In this document: one piece after another, positions 25,273-33,451 of the stretch | How the letters are laid out: every line of letters begins with the position of its first letter | Position numbering within the stretch: the stretch's first letter is position 1 | DNA from: Modestobacter sp. VKM Ac-2977 | Lineage (GTDB): Bacteria > Actinomycetota > Actinomycetes > Mycobacteriales > Geodermatophilaceae | Length of the DNA: 64,000 nt | Direction of reading: 5' to 3' | Assembly: GCF_026968045.1 (NCBI RefSeq) | Contig: NZ_JAPVBQ010000003.1 | Span: 404,060 to 468,059 of the forward strand | Translations under genes and position numbers: made by a program | The notes under the pieces: model-generated | Told to the model about the DNA's origin: nothing | The model's input: only the letters and a program-made list of their open reading frames with translations | Databases searched by the model: none

Positions 25273-25595
25273 GCCGGCCGCACCGCGAGCCGGGCCCGTA
25301 CGGCGCGGGCGTTGCTCTCCTGCCGGGCGAGCTCGGCCTCCAGGGCCAGCCGGCCGGCGTCGGTGAGCCGGTAGTAGCGGCGCAGCCGCCCGGCGTGCAC
25401 CTCCTCCCGGTCCGGTGCCACCTGCCCCTCGGCGACCAGCCGGTCCAGCACGCCGTAGAGCGTGCCGACCCGCAGCGTCACCCGGCCGTCGGACAGGCCC
25501 TGGACCTCGGCGATCACCCCGTACCCGTGCCGCGGCCGGTCGGCCAGGGCGGCCAGCACGAAGAAGGTCGGCTCGGTGAGCGGCCGGGCGTCCAT
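25269..25595 (-). CDS. PadR-family transcriptional regulator
   Basis: 108 residues. PadR winged helix: LTEPTFFVLAALADRPRHGYGVIAEVQGLSDGRVTLRVGTLYGVLDRLVAEG, then RRYYRLTDAGRLALEAE. The C-terminal dimerisation helix is short, as in the PadR-s2 group. PadR repressors usually control themselves and a downstream membrane or export gene; here the next gene encodes a membrane protein and overlaps by 4 bp. A pair of ATGCATCGG repeats upstream is the likely operator. Confidence 0.9.
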   Translation of the reverse strand: MDARPLTEPTFFVLAALADRPRHGYGVIAEVQGLSDGRVTLRVGTLYGVLDRLVAEGQVAPDREEVHAGRLRRYYRLTDAGRLALEAELARQESNARAVRARLAVRPA

Positions 25596-25615
25596 GGCCG
25601 GACCGTAGCGGCTCC

Positions 25616-25639
25616 ATGCATCGGCTGTCGATGCATCGG
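25616..25639. promoter_or_regulatory. Candidate PadR operator, two ATGCATCGG repeats
   Basis: ATGCATCGG occurs at 25616-25624 and again at 25631-25639, 15 bp apart; the second copy is part of the perfect palindrome CGATGCATCG. The pair lies 20-45 bp upstream of the PadR start. ATGCAT-centred sites are typical of PadR repressors. The NCS1 permease gene starts about 97 bp on the other side and might be affected too. Confidence 0.55.
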
Positions 25640-25735
25640 CGCCCGGAGGTCCGCGCCGGTGTCGGTGGCCGCCGTTAGGGTCCGGCACCGGGAGCGGGGC
25701 GGGAGCGCCCGCCGGCGAGGACGGAGCACGCACGG

Positions 25736-27214
25736 ATGGCGCACCAGGCAACGGGCGAGGCCGGGCCCCCGGCGGAGGCCGCCACCCCGCGGGTGGCGGT
25801 GGAGACCAACGGCATCAACGTGATCGCCGAGGCCGAGCGCAAGGGCACCCCGCGCCAGCTGTTCTGGCCGTGGTTCGGCGCCAACGTCAGCGTGCTCGGC
25901 CTGGCCTACGGCGCATTCGTCCTCGGCTTCGGCATCTCCTTCTGGCAGGCCGTCGTCGCCGGCGTCGTCGGGATCGTGCTCAGCTTCGGGCTCTGCGGCC
26001 TCATCGCCATCGCCGGCAAGCGGGGCTCGGCGCCCACCCTCGTGCTCAGCCGCGCCGCCTTCGGCGTCACCGGCGGCCGGGTGCCCGCCGTCCTGTCCTG
26101 GATCCTCACCGTCGGGTGGGAGACGGTGCTCGCCTCGCTGGCCACCCTCGCCACCGCCACCGTCTTCACCCAGCTCGGCTGGGGCGGCGGGACGGCGACC
26201 CAGGTCGTCGCCCTGCTGGTGGTCGCCGCGCTGGTGGTCGGCGGCGGCGTGCTCGGCTTCGACCTGATCATGCGCATGCAGACGGTGATCACCGTCGTCA
26301 CCGGCGTGCTGACCGTCGGCTACCTGCTCCTGGTCGCCGACGAGATCGACTGGGCGGTGGTCAGCGACCTGCCCGCCGGGTCGACGCAGGCGTTCATCGG
26401 CGCGCTGGTCTTCGTCATGACCGGCTACGGGTTCGGCTGGGTCAACGCCGCGGCCGACTACTCCCGCTACCTGCCGCGCACCGCCTCCACCCGCGGGGTC
26501 GTGGGCTGGACGACGTTCGGCTCCGCGCTCGCCCCGGTCGTCCTGCTGGTCGTCGGGCTGCTGCTGGCCGGCTCGTCGACCGACCTGGCGGCGGCGATCA
26601 GCGCGGACCCGATCGGCGCGCTGGCCGCCCTGCTGCCCACCTGGTTCCTGGTCCCCTTCGCCCTGGTCGCCGTCCTGGGGCTGGTCGGCGGCGCCCTGCT
26701 GGACATCTACTCCTCCGGCCTGTCCCTGCTCGCCGCCGGCGTGCGGGTGCCCCGCCCGGTCGCCGCCTCGATCGACGGCCTGCTCATGGTGCTCGGCGCC
26801 ATCTGGGTCGTCTTCCTCGCCGAGGGCGACTTCTTCGTCCAGTTCCAGGGCTTCCTGATCACCCTCGGCGTCCCGGTCGCGGCCTGGTGCGGGATCGTGC
26901 TGGCCGACCTGCTGCTGCGCCGCCGCGACTACGCCGAGGCCGACCTGTACGACCCGCGCGGCCGCTACGGCTCGGTCCCGCCGGTCCCGCTGGCGCTCCT
27001 CGGGCTCGGCACGCTGCTCGGCTGGGGGCTGGTCACCAACACCTACGCCACCTGGCTGACCTGGCAGGGCTACCTGCTCGGCCCGGTGGGCCTGGGCGGG
27101 AAGGACGGCGAGTGGGCCTTCGCCAACCTCGGCGTCCTGGTCGCCCTGGCCGTCGGCTTCGCCGGCACGCTGCTGCTGCGCCGGGGCGCGGTGCGCCGGC
27201 AGGAGGCGGCGTGA
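25736..27214 (+). CDS. NCS1-family purine/cytosine-type permease
   Basis: 492 residues and about 12 transmembrane segments. NCS1 landmarks: a soluble start with VETNGINVIAEAERKGTP, then LFWPWFGANVSVLGLAYGAF, the middle GYGFGWVNAAADYSRYLPRTAS and a C-terminal RRDYAEADLYDPRGRYG. Members import cytosine, purines, allantoin, hydantoins or related compounds with sodium or protons. Its stop overlaps the start of a cysteine hydrolase gene, which in turn overlaps mftF. The hydrolase suggests an imported amide or ureide-like substrate, but neither is known. Confidence 0.9.
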   Translation: MAHQATGEAGPPAEAATPRVAVETNGINVIAEAERKGTPRQLFWPWFGANVSVLGLAYGAFVLGFGISFWQAVVAGVVGIVLSFGLCGLIAIAGKRGSAPTLVLSRAAFGVTGGRVPAVLSWILTVGWETVLASLATLATATVFTQLGWGGGTATQVVALLVVAALVVGGGVLGFDLIMRMQTVITVVTGVLTVGYLLLVADEIDWAVVSDLPAGSTQAFIGALVFVMTGYGFGWVNAAADYSRYLPRTASTRGVVGWTTFGSALAPVVLLVVGLLLAGSSTDLAAAISADPIGALAALLPTWFLVPFALVAVLGLVGGALLDIYSSGLSLLAAGVRVPRPVAASIDGLLMVLGAIWVVFLAEGDFFVQFQGFLITLGVPVAAWCGIVLADLLLRRRDYAEADLYDPRGRYGSVPPVPLALLGLGTLLGWGLVTNTYATWLTWQGYLLGPVGLGGKDGEWAFANLGVLVALAVGFAGTLLLRRGAVRRQEAA

Positions 27215-27747
27215 CCGACGGCGTGCTCGTGGTGGTCGACGCCCAGCACGTCTTCGCCGACCGCGACTCCCCGTGGGGCGCGCCCCGGTTCGCCGAGGTG
27301 CACCCGGCGATCCGCCGGCTGACCACGGCCTTCGCCGGGCGTGTGGTGCACACCCGCTTCGTCGCCCCGGCCGAGCCGGCCGGGGCCTGGGTGCCCTACT
27401 ACGCGCAGTTCCCCTTCGCCCTGCAGCCGCCGGACGCGCCGCTGTACGCGCTGGTCGACGACCCGGGCGATGCGCCGGTGCTCGACGCGACCACGTTCGG
27501 CAAGTGGGGCCCCGAGCTCGCCGCCCTGGTCGGAGCCGGGCCGCTGGTGCTGGCCGGCGTCTCCACCGACTGCTGCGTGCTCTCCACCGCCCTGCCCGCC
27601 GCGGACGCCGGGGTGCCGGTGCAGGTGGTCACCGACGCCTGCGCGGGCGCCAGCGACGCCGACCACGACCGGGCGCTGGCCGCGATGGCGCTCTACGCGC
27701 CGCTGATCACCCTCACCACCACCGACGCGGTGCTCGCCCGGCGATGA
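27211..27747 (+). CDS. Isochorismatase-like cysteine hydrolase
   Basis: 178 residues from GTG overlapping the permease stop by 4 bp. The catalytic triad of the isochorismatase-like fold is visible: aspartate in VVVDAQHVF, lysine in TTFGKWGPEL and cysteine in GVSTDCCVLST. These enzymes include nicotinamidase, ureidoacrylate hydrolase, carbamoylsarcosine hydrolase and others; the sequence alone does not choose. Linked to an NCS1 permease, it probably hydrolyses the imported compound or its breakdown product. Its stop overlaps the start of mftF by 4 bp. Confidence 0.87.
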   Translation: MTDGVLVVVDAQHVFADRDSPWGAPRFAEVHPAIRRLTTAFAGRVVHTRFVAPAEPAGAWVPYYAQFPFALQPPDAPLYALVDDPGDAPVLDATTFGKWGPELAALVGAGPLVLAGVSTDCCVLSTALPAADAGVPVQVVTDACAGASDADHDRALAAMALYAPLITLTTTDAVLARR

Positions 27748-29171
27748 ACCCGCCCCCCACCGACCGGCTGCCCGACGGCTTCACCGTGGTGCTCGGCCCG
27801 GGCGTCGAGCGCCGGGACGGCGGCACGGCGCTGCTCGGCGGCTCCCCGGCCCGGCTGCTCCGGCTCGCGCCCGCCGCGCAGGAGCTGCTGGCCGGTGACC
27901 GGCTGGAGGTCACCGACGCCCGCAGCGCCGCACTGGCGGCCCGGCTGCTCGACGCCGGCGTCGCCGCTCCCGAGGTGCCGGCGGTGCCGTGGCCCGACGT
28001 CACGGTCGTCGTCCCGGTCAAGGACCGGACCCATGGGCTGGCGAGGCTGCTCGCCGCCCTGCGCGCCGACCCCGGCACGGCCGGCTGCCCGGTGGTGGTC
28101 GTGGACGACGGCTCGGCCGACCCGGCCGCGGTGGCCGCGGTGGCCGGCGGCACGCGGCTGCTCCGGCACGAGCACTCCCGCGGCCCGGCTGCAGCCCGCA
28201 ACGCCGGGCTGCAGGTCGCCGACACCGACGCGGTGGCGTTCGTCGACTCCGACTGCGTGCCCGAGGCCGGCTGGCTGGCCACCCTCGCCGGGCACCTGGC
28301 CGATCCGCGGCTGGCCCTGGTCGCGCCCCGGATCACCGCCCTCGACCCGGCCCAGCCCGGCTGGGTGGCCCGGTACGAGGCGCTGGACAGCGCACTGGAC
28401 ATGGGCCCGGCCGCCGCGCGGGTCGCCCCGGGGACGGTCGTCTCCTACGTGCCCAGCGCGGCGCTGCTGGCCCGGCGGACCGCGCTGGGGGAGGGCTTCG
28501 ACGAGGCGATGCCGGTCGCCGAGGACGTCGACCTGGAGTGGCGGCTCACCGGCGCCGGCTGGCGGGTGCGCTACGAGCCGGCCGCGCGGGTCGCCCACGA
28601 CCACCGGGTGGAGCTGGGCGACTGGCTGCGGAGACGGGCGTTCTACGGCACCGGCGCGGCGCTGCTCGCCCGGCGGCACGGCGCCGGGGTCGCCCCGCTG
28701 GTGATCTCTCCGTGGTCGCTGGCGGCCTGGGTGCTCCCGGCGTTCGCCGGCCGGTGGGGACTGCTGGGCTCCCTCGGCGTGCTCGGCCGGGCCAGCGTGC
28801 TGCTCGCCCGGCGGGTGGCCGTGCCCGGCCGGCCGCTGCCGATCGGCTGGGCGGCCGGCCTGGTGCTGCGCGGGACGGCGTCGTCCGGGCGGGCGCTGGC
28901 CCGCACGGTGACCCGGCACCACTGGCCGCTGGCCGTGGCTGCGGCGCTGGTCTCCCGTCGGGCGCGGCGGGCGGCCGGTGCGGTCGCGGTCGTCGACGCG
29001 GTGGCCGGCTGGTGGCCGCACCGCCGGGAGATCGACCTGCCCGCCTTCGCGGCCGGCCGCCGGCTGGAGGACCTGGCGTACGGGGCCGGGCTCTGGTGGG
29101 GCGCGCTGCGGGCCCGCGACGGCCGGGCGCTGCTGCCCGCCGCACCCGAGCCGGTCGCCCCACGGGGGTGA
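27744..29171 (+). CDS. mftF: Mycofactocin glycosyltransferase MftF
   Basis: 475 residues. The N terminus (RLPDGFTVVLGPGVERRDGG, LLGGSPARLLRLAPAAQELL) is the MftF-specific region. It is followed by a GT2 domain with DVTVVVPVKDR, VVVDDGSADP, FVDSDCVPEAGWL and AEDVDLEWRL, and a C-terminal part with two hydrophobic helices and LEDLAYGAGLWWGALR. MftF adds beta-1,4-glucose units to premycofactocin. It is the last gene of an overlapping operon with an NCS1 permease and a cysteine hydrolase, 9 kb from mftE instead of beside it. The assignment rests on full-length resemblance to mycobacterial MftF. Confidence 0.9.
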   Translation: MNPPPTDRLPDGFTVVLGPGVERRDGGTALLGGSPARLLRLAPAAQELLAGDRLEVTDARSAALAARLLDAGVAAPEVPAVPWPDVTVVVPVKDRTHGLARLLAALRADPGTAGCPVVVVDDGSADPAAVAAVAGGTRLLRHEHSRGPAAARNAGLQVADTDAVAFVDSDCVPEAGWLATLAGHLADPRLALVAPRITALDPAQPGWVARYEALDSALDMGPAAARVAPGTVVSYVPSAALLARRTALGEGFDEAMPVAEDVDLEWRLTGAGWRVRYEPAARVAHDHRVELGDWLRRRAFYGTGAALLARRHGAGVAPLVISPWSLAAWVLPAFAGRWGLLGSLGVLGRASVLLARRVAVPGRPLPIGWAAGLVLRGTASSGRALARTVTRHHWPLAVAAALVSRRARRAAGAVAVVDAVAGWWPHRREIDLPAFAAGRRLEDLAYGAGLWWGALRARDGRALLPAAPEPVAPRG

Positions 29172-29303
29172 CCTCGGGGTGACGTGCGGCTGAACACCCC
29201 GTCCAGCCGGAATGCAGTTGCATCGCGCAGCCTTGTCGCCCAGGTACTGCGAACGTGGCCAGCGTCGGTCCCGCGGGAGCACAGCACCGACCAGGGGGAC
29301 CCG

Positions 29304-30626
29304 ATGACCGCCACAGAGCGCTCCGTACGACCCGACCCAGCTGCGCCGGCCCAGGCCGAGAGCACCGCTCCGGTCGACGTCTCCGGGCTGCCCGACCCGC
29401 AGGTGGAGAAGCCGAAGACCGCGCGCCTCGCGCTGACCCTGGGCGCCTTCGTCGCGCTCGGGCCGCTGACCATCGACATGTACCTGCCGGCCCTGCCGAC
29501 GATCGCCACCGACCTGGAGACGACGTCCGCGGCGGTGCAGCTCACGCTCACCGGCACCCTGATCGGCCTCGCGCTGGGCCAGCTCGTGCTCGGCCCGCTG
29601 TCCGACCGGTTCGGCCGGCGCCGCCCGCTGCTGGCCGGCACCGCGGTGCACGTGGTCGCGTCGCTGCTGGTGCTGCTCGCGCCGAACATCGCCGTCCTGG
29701 GTGCCCTGCGGGTGCTGCAGGGCATGGGCACCGCGGCCGGTGCGGTGATCGCGATCGCCGTCGTCCGCGACCTCTTCGTCGGCCGTGCGGCGGCGACGAT
29801 GCTCTCCCGGCTGTTCCTGGTGCTGGGGGCCGCGCCGGTGCTGGCGCCCACGATCGGCGGGGAGGTGCTCCGCTTCACCTCCTGGCGCGGGGTCTTCCTG
29901 ATCCTCGCGCTCTACGGCGTGGCGCTGCTGGCCATCGGCTTCTTCCTGATCCGGGAGACCCTGCCGCCCGAGCGGCGCAGCACCGAGGGGGTCGGCGGCA
30001 CCCTGCGCGGCTACCGGTCGCTGTTCGGTGACCGCACCTACGTCGGCCTGGTGCTGGTCGCCGGCCTGACCATGGCGGGCCTGTTCGCCTACGTCTCCGG
30101 CTCCTCCTTCGTCTACCAGCGCCAGTTCGGCCTGGACGAGCAGGAGTTCGGGCTGCTCTTCGGCGCCGGCGCGTTCTGGCTGATCGCCGCCACCCAGCTC
30201 AACCCGCTGCTGCTGCGCTGGTTCTCCCCCGCGCAGGTGCTGGTCGCCGGCACCATCGGGGGCGCGCTCTCCGGGCTGACCCTCACGGTGCTCGCGGCCA
30301 CCGAGACCGGCGGGTTGTTCGCGGTCGCGATCCCGCTGTGGGCGGTGCTGTTCGCCTGCGGGCTGGCGCTGCCCAACGCCCCGGCGCTCGCCCTCTCCCG
30401 GCACGGCGAGGCGGCGGGCACCGCAGCCGCGCTGCTCGGCGCCGTGCAGTTCGGCGTGGGCGCTGCGGTCTCCCCGCTGGTCGGCCTGCTGGGCAACGAC
30501 GCGGTGGCGATGGGTGCGGTGATCGTGGGGTCGCTGTCGCTGGCGATCGTCGTCCTGGTGGTCGTCGTCCGGCCGTGGCAGCTCGAGGAGCCCGACCCCG
30601 AGGTGGCTGCGGTCGCTGCGCACTGA
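29304..30626 (+). CDS. MFS multidrug exporter, Bcr/CflA type
   Basis: 440 residues with 12 predicted transmembrane helices. The first helix region ALGPLTIDMYLPALPTIATDL is the signature of Bcr/CflA drug-proton antiporters. GPLSDRFGRRRPLL is the MFS loop 2-3 motif, and APVLAPTIGG is the antiporter motif C region. The cytoplasmic N-terminal extension of about 40 residues is long and polar. AGGGGGAC lies upstream of the ATG. Typical substrates are bicyclomycin, sulfonamides or cysteine. It is transcribed alone. Confidence 0.88.
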   Translation: MTATERSVRPDPAAPAQAESTAPVDVSGLPDPQVEKPKTARLALTLGAFVALGPLTIDMYLPALPTIATDLETTSAAVQLTLTGTLIGLALGQLVLGPLSDRFGRRRPLLAGTAVHVVASLLVLLAPNIAVLGALRVLQGMGTAAGAVIAIAVVRDLFVGRAAATMLSRLFLVLGAAPVLAPTIGGEVLRFTSWRGVFLILALYGVALLAIGFFLIRETLPPERRSTEGVGGTLRGYRSLFGDRTYVGLVLVAGLTMAGLFAYVSGSSFVYQRQFGLDEQEFGLLFGAGAFWLIAATQLNPLLLRWFSPAQVLVAGTIGGALSGLTLTVLAATETGGLFAVAIPLWAVLFACGLALPNAPALALSRHGEAAGTAAALLGAVQFGVGAAVSPLVGLLGNDAVAMGAVIVGSLSLAIVVLVVVVRPWQLEEPDPEVAAVAAH

Positions 30627-30639
30627 GCGGCGACCCCGG

Positions 30640-31404
30640 TCAGCCGATGACGACGGCGCCGGTCGTGCCCACCTGGACCAGCCGGGTCACCCCGGTGCTG
30701 GCGCTGGTCACCTGCTCCTCGAACCAGAAGACGTAGGGCTCGCCGGGGGCGAGCCCGTCGACCGTGACGGTCATCGGCTGGCAGCCCTCGACCTGGTCGA
30801 CGGCCCGCACCTCCGGCGGGGGCTGCTGCCCACCGACGAGCCGCTGGCTGACCGCCTGGACCCGGTACCCGACCACCTCGGGCCGGTTGTCCGACATCCA
30901 GTCCAGCGTCGCCGACCCCGGCCCGGGGACGACGCCGGGGACGATCCGGCGCGGCGTGGTGCCCGCGCCACCGCAGCCGTCGGGCCGCAGTTTGTACACG
31001 GGCGACCGGCCGACCGACGCGTTGGGCATGATCGAGATCCGTCCGGGGCGCGGCGGCTGGGGGACGACCAGGCCGCCGCCACTGGCGGCCACCTCGGCGC
31101 GCGAGCGGGTCTCGGCGCGGGCGGCGGCGACGTCGGCCAGGGTGTCCACGCCCTGCGCCTCCGCGAGCACGGGCACCTCCGCCGACACGGGGGCCGGGAC
31201 GGCGGCGGGCACCTGGACCACCGGTGCGTCCGTGGCGGTCAGGTCGACCAGCACGGGGGTGAGCTGCGGGGCGAGCACGACCGCGCCGACGGTCACCGCC
31301 AGCAGCGGGACCAGCCAGCGGGTGTGGTCCCGGCGCCGCCGGACGGGGGCGCGCCGCCGGGCCACGGGGCGGCTGCCCGCGGTGCGTCGTCTCTGCTCGG
31401 CCAT
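30640..31404 (-). CDS. Single-pass membrane-anchored protein of unknown function
   Basis: 254 residues; GGGAGG lies 7 nt before the ATG. A very basic start (RRRAPVRRRRDHTR) precedes one membrane helix (WLVPLLAVTVGAVVLAP), so the rest is extracellular. The outside part has an Ala/Val/Pro-rich linker and a C-terminal beta region with GYRVQAVSQRL and VTVDGLAPGEPYVFWFEEQV, which resembles a fibronectin type III fold. Two cysteines (PDGCGG and VEGCQP) could form a disulfide. No enzymatic motif is seen. Confidence 0.7.
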   Translation of the reverse strand: MAEQRRRTAGSRPVARRRAPVRRRRDHTRWLVPLLAVTVGAVVLAPQLTPVLVDLTATDAPVVQVPAAVPAPVSAEVPVLAEAQGVDTLADVAAARAETRSRAEVAASGGGLVVPQPPRPGRISIMPNASVGRSPVYKLRPDGCGGAGTTPRRIVPGVVPGPGSATLDWMSDNRPEVVGYRVQAVSQRLVGGQQPPPEVRAVDQVEGCQPMTVTVDGLAPGEPYVFWFEEQVTSASTGVTRLVQVGTTGAVVIG

Positions 31405-31527
31405 GACAGCTCCCTCCCGGTGCTCAGGTGAGCATCGGCACGGAGGGGCCCCGGCTCGCGCCGAACCACCCGAACGGGTCGCGACGACGAGGGGAATGGT
31501 GGCGGCGAGCAACGTCTTGGGCCAGCT

Positions 31528-32748
31528 GTGAGCGCAGCCCCCGCCGTCTCGACGACGTCGGCCCCCACCGCACCCTCCACCCGCACCGCGGTGCTGGCGA
31601 TCGTCGCCCTCGCGCTCGGTGGGTTCGCCATCGGCACCACCGAGTTCGTGACCATGGGGCTGCTCCCCGACATCGCCCGCGGGGTGGACGCGACGATCCC
31701 CGAGGCCGGGCACGTGATCTCCGCCTACGCCCTCGGGGTCGTCGTCGGTGCCCCGGTGATCGCGGCGCTGGGTGCCCGGCTGCCGCGCCGGCGCCTGGCG
31801 ATGGGGCTGATGGTGGCCTTCGTCGCCGGCAACGCGCTCAGCGCGCTGGCCCCCGGCTACGGCTCCCTGGTGCTCTCCCGCTTCGTGGCCGGCCTCCCGC
31901 ACGGTGCCTACTTCGGCGTCGCCTCGCTGATCGCCGCCTCCCTGGTGCCTGCGCACCTGCGCGGCCGCGCGGTCAGCTCGGTGATGATCGGGCTGGCGGC
32001 CGCCAACGTCGCCGGGGTGCCCGCCGCCACCTGGCTGGGCCAGCAGCTGGGCTGGCGCTCGGCCTACTGGGCGGTCGTGGTCATCGGCGCGGTCACGCTG
32101 CTGGCCGTGCTCACCGTCGTCCCGTCGGTGCCCGGGCGGTCGGAGGCGACGATCCGCACCGAGCTGGGCGCCCTGCGCCGGCCCCAGGTGATCCTGACCC
32201 TGCTGGTCGCCACCGTCGGCTTCGGCGGCATGTTCGCGATGTACAGCTACATCGCGCCGATCGTCACCGACGTGGCCGGCCGGTCGGCCGGGTTCGTGCC
32301 GGTCGTGCTGTTCGCCTTCGGCGTCGGCGGCCTGCTGGGGACCGTGCTGGGCGGGCGGCTCGCCGACCGGGCGCTGTTCCGGTCGCTGGTGGGGGCGACG
32401 GTCGCCACCGGCGTGCTGCTCGGGGTGATGGCGGTGGCCGCCGGCAACGCGGTGGCGCTCGTCGTCACGGTGTTCACGATCGCCGCGGCCGCCTCCACGA
32501 TGGTCGTGCTCCTGCAGCTGCGGCTGATGGAGGTCGCCGGTGAGGCGCAGATGCTCGGTGCCGCGCTGAACCACTCGGCGCTCAACGCGGCCAACGCCCT
32601 GGGCGCCTGGCTCGGTGGTCTGGTCATCGCCGCCGGCCTGGGTTACCGGGCGCCGAGCGTGGTCGGCGCCGGGCTCGCCGTCCTCGGCCTGGGCTTCCTG
32701 GCCGCCTCGGCCGTGCTGCGGCGCCGGGAGCTGCGCGCCGCCGCCTGA
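31528..32748 (+). CDS. MFS transporter, AraJ/Cmx-like (DHA1)
   Basis: 406 residues with 12 transmembrane segments. GGFAIGTTEFVTMGLLPDIA is the signature of the DHA1 subgroup containing AraJ, YdhP and Cmx chloramphenicol exporters; GARLPRRRLAMG is the loop 2-3 region. The GTG start at 31528 lacks a strong ribosome-binding site. Substrates in this group include sugars or sugar-like inhibitors and chloramphenicol. The cox structural operon follows 148 bp downstream on the same strand, after a strong palindrome. Confidence 0.87.
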   Translation: MSAAPAVSTTSAPTAPSTRTAVLAIVALALGGFAIGTTEFVTMGLLPDIARGVDATIPEAGHVISAYALGVVVGAPVIAALGARLPRRRLAMGLMVAFVAGNALSALAPGYGSLVLSRFVAGLPHGAYFGVASLIAASLVPAHLRGRAVSSVMIGLAAANVAGVPAATWLGQQLGWRSAYWAVVVIGAVTLLAVLTVVPSVPGRSEATIRTELGALRRPQVILTLLVATVGFGGMFAMYSYIAPIVTDVAGRSAGFVPVVLFAFGVGGLLGTVLGGRLADRALFRSLVGATVATGVLLGVMAVAAGNAVALVVTVFTIAAAASTMVVLLQLRLMEVAGEAQMLGAALNHSALNAANALGAWLGGLVIAAGLGYRAPSVVGAGLAVLGLGFLAASAVLRRRELRAAA

Positions 32749-32814
32749 CCCCGCGCCCGCCCGCAGGCCGGTCCGCCCGCGGCCCGCCGTCCCGAGCAGC
32801 CAACTCGGTCTGGC

Positions 32815-32844
32815 GCGTGAGTGTGTCCGTTGACACACTCACGC
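32815..32844. promoter_or_regulatory. 13-bp inverted repeat overlapping a TTGACA box, upstream of coxS
   Basis: GCGTGAGTGTGTC (32815-32827) and GACACACTCACGC (32832-32844) are perfect complements around CGTT. The right side includes TTGACA (32830-32835), a textbook -35 hexamer, 53 bp before the coxS start. It could be an operator for the cox operon or a terminator for the MFS gene. The GTGTGTC/GACACAC symmetry and promoter overlap favour an operator. Confidence 0.55.
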
Positions 32845-32896
32845 CGAGGCCGGGTGCTCTCGGCCACGAACGGCCCTGCAACGGAGCGGAGGACTC

Positions 32897-33451
32897 GTGA
32901 CCCAGATCAACGTGCGGGTCGACGGGGCGTCCTACACGGACGACGTCGAGCCACGGACCCTGTTGGTCCACTACCTGAGGGAACAGCTCGGCAAGGTCGG
33001 CACCGTCGTCGGCTGTGACACCAGCAACTGCGGCGCCTGCACCGTGCACCTGGACGGCCAGGCGGTGAAGTCCTGCACGGTGTTCGCGGTGCAGGCCGAC
33101 GGCTGCCAGGTCACCACGATCGAGGGGGTGGCCAGCGGCGAGGGCGAGAGCGCGACCCTGCACCCCGTGCAGCGGGCCTTCCACGAGATGCACGGCCTCC
33201 AGTGCGGCTTCTGCACGCCGGGGATGATCATGGCCTCGATCGACCTGCTGAAGGAGAACCCCGACCCCAGCGACGAGGAGGTCCGGGAGGGCATCGAGGG
33301 CAACCTCTGCCGCTGCACCGGCTACCAGAACATCGTCCGCGCGGTCCGCCAGGCGGCGGCGGAGATGTCGGGCAAGGCCGCCGACGACCCGCAGGCCGAG
33401 CCGGCCGCCGTCGACACGGCCGCCGCCGACCACGTGACGGCCCAGGCATGA
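32897..33451 (+). CDS. coxS: Molybdenum hydroxylase small subunit CoxS, [2Fe-2S] protein
   Basis: 184 residues from GTG with GGAGGA upstream. The plant-type ferredoxin cluster is bound by C40, C45, C48 and C60; the second cluster by C103, C106, C138 and C140 (CGFCTPG and NLCRCTGY). The last 25 residues are an acidic Ala-rich tail beyond the usual end. CoxS passes electrons from the molybdenum site in CoxL to FAD in CoxM. The stop overlaps the coxL start by 4 bp. Order S-L-M is typical of form II enzymes. Confidence 0.94.
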   Translation: MTQINVRVDGASYTDDVEPRTLLVHYLREQLGKVGTVVGCDTSNCGACTVHLDGQAVKSCTVFAVQADGCQVTTIEGVASGEGESATLHPVQRAFHEMHGLQCGFCTPGMIMASIDLLKENPDPSDEEVREGIEGNLCRCTGYQNIVRAVRQAAAEMSGKAADDPQAEPAAVDTAAADHVTAQA

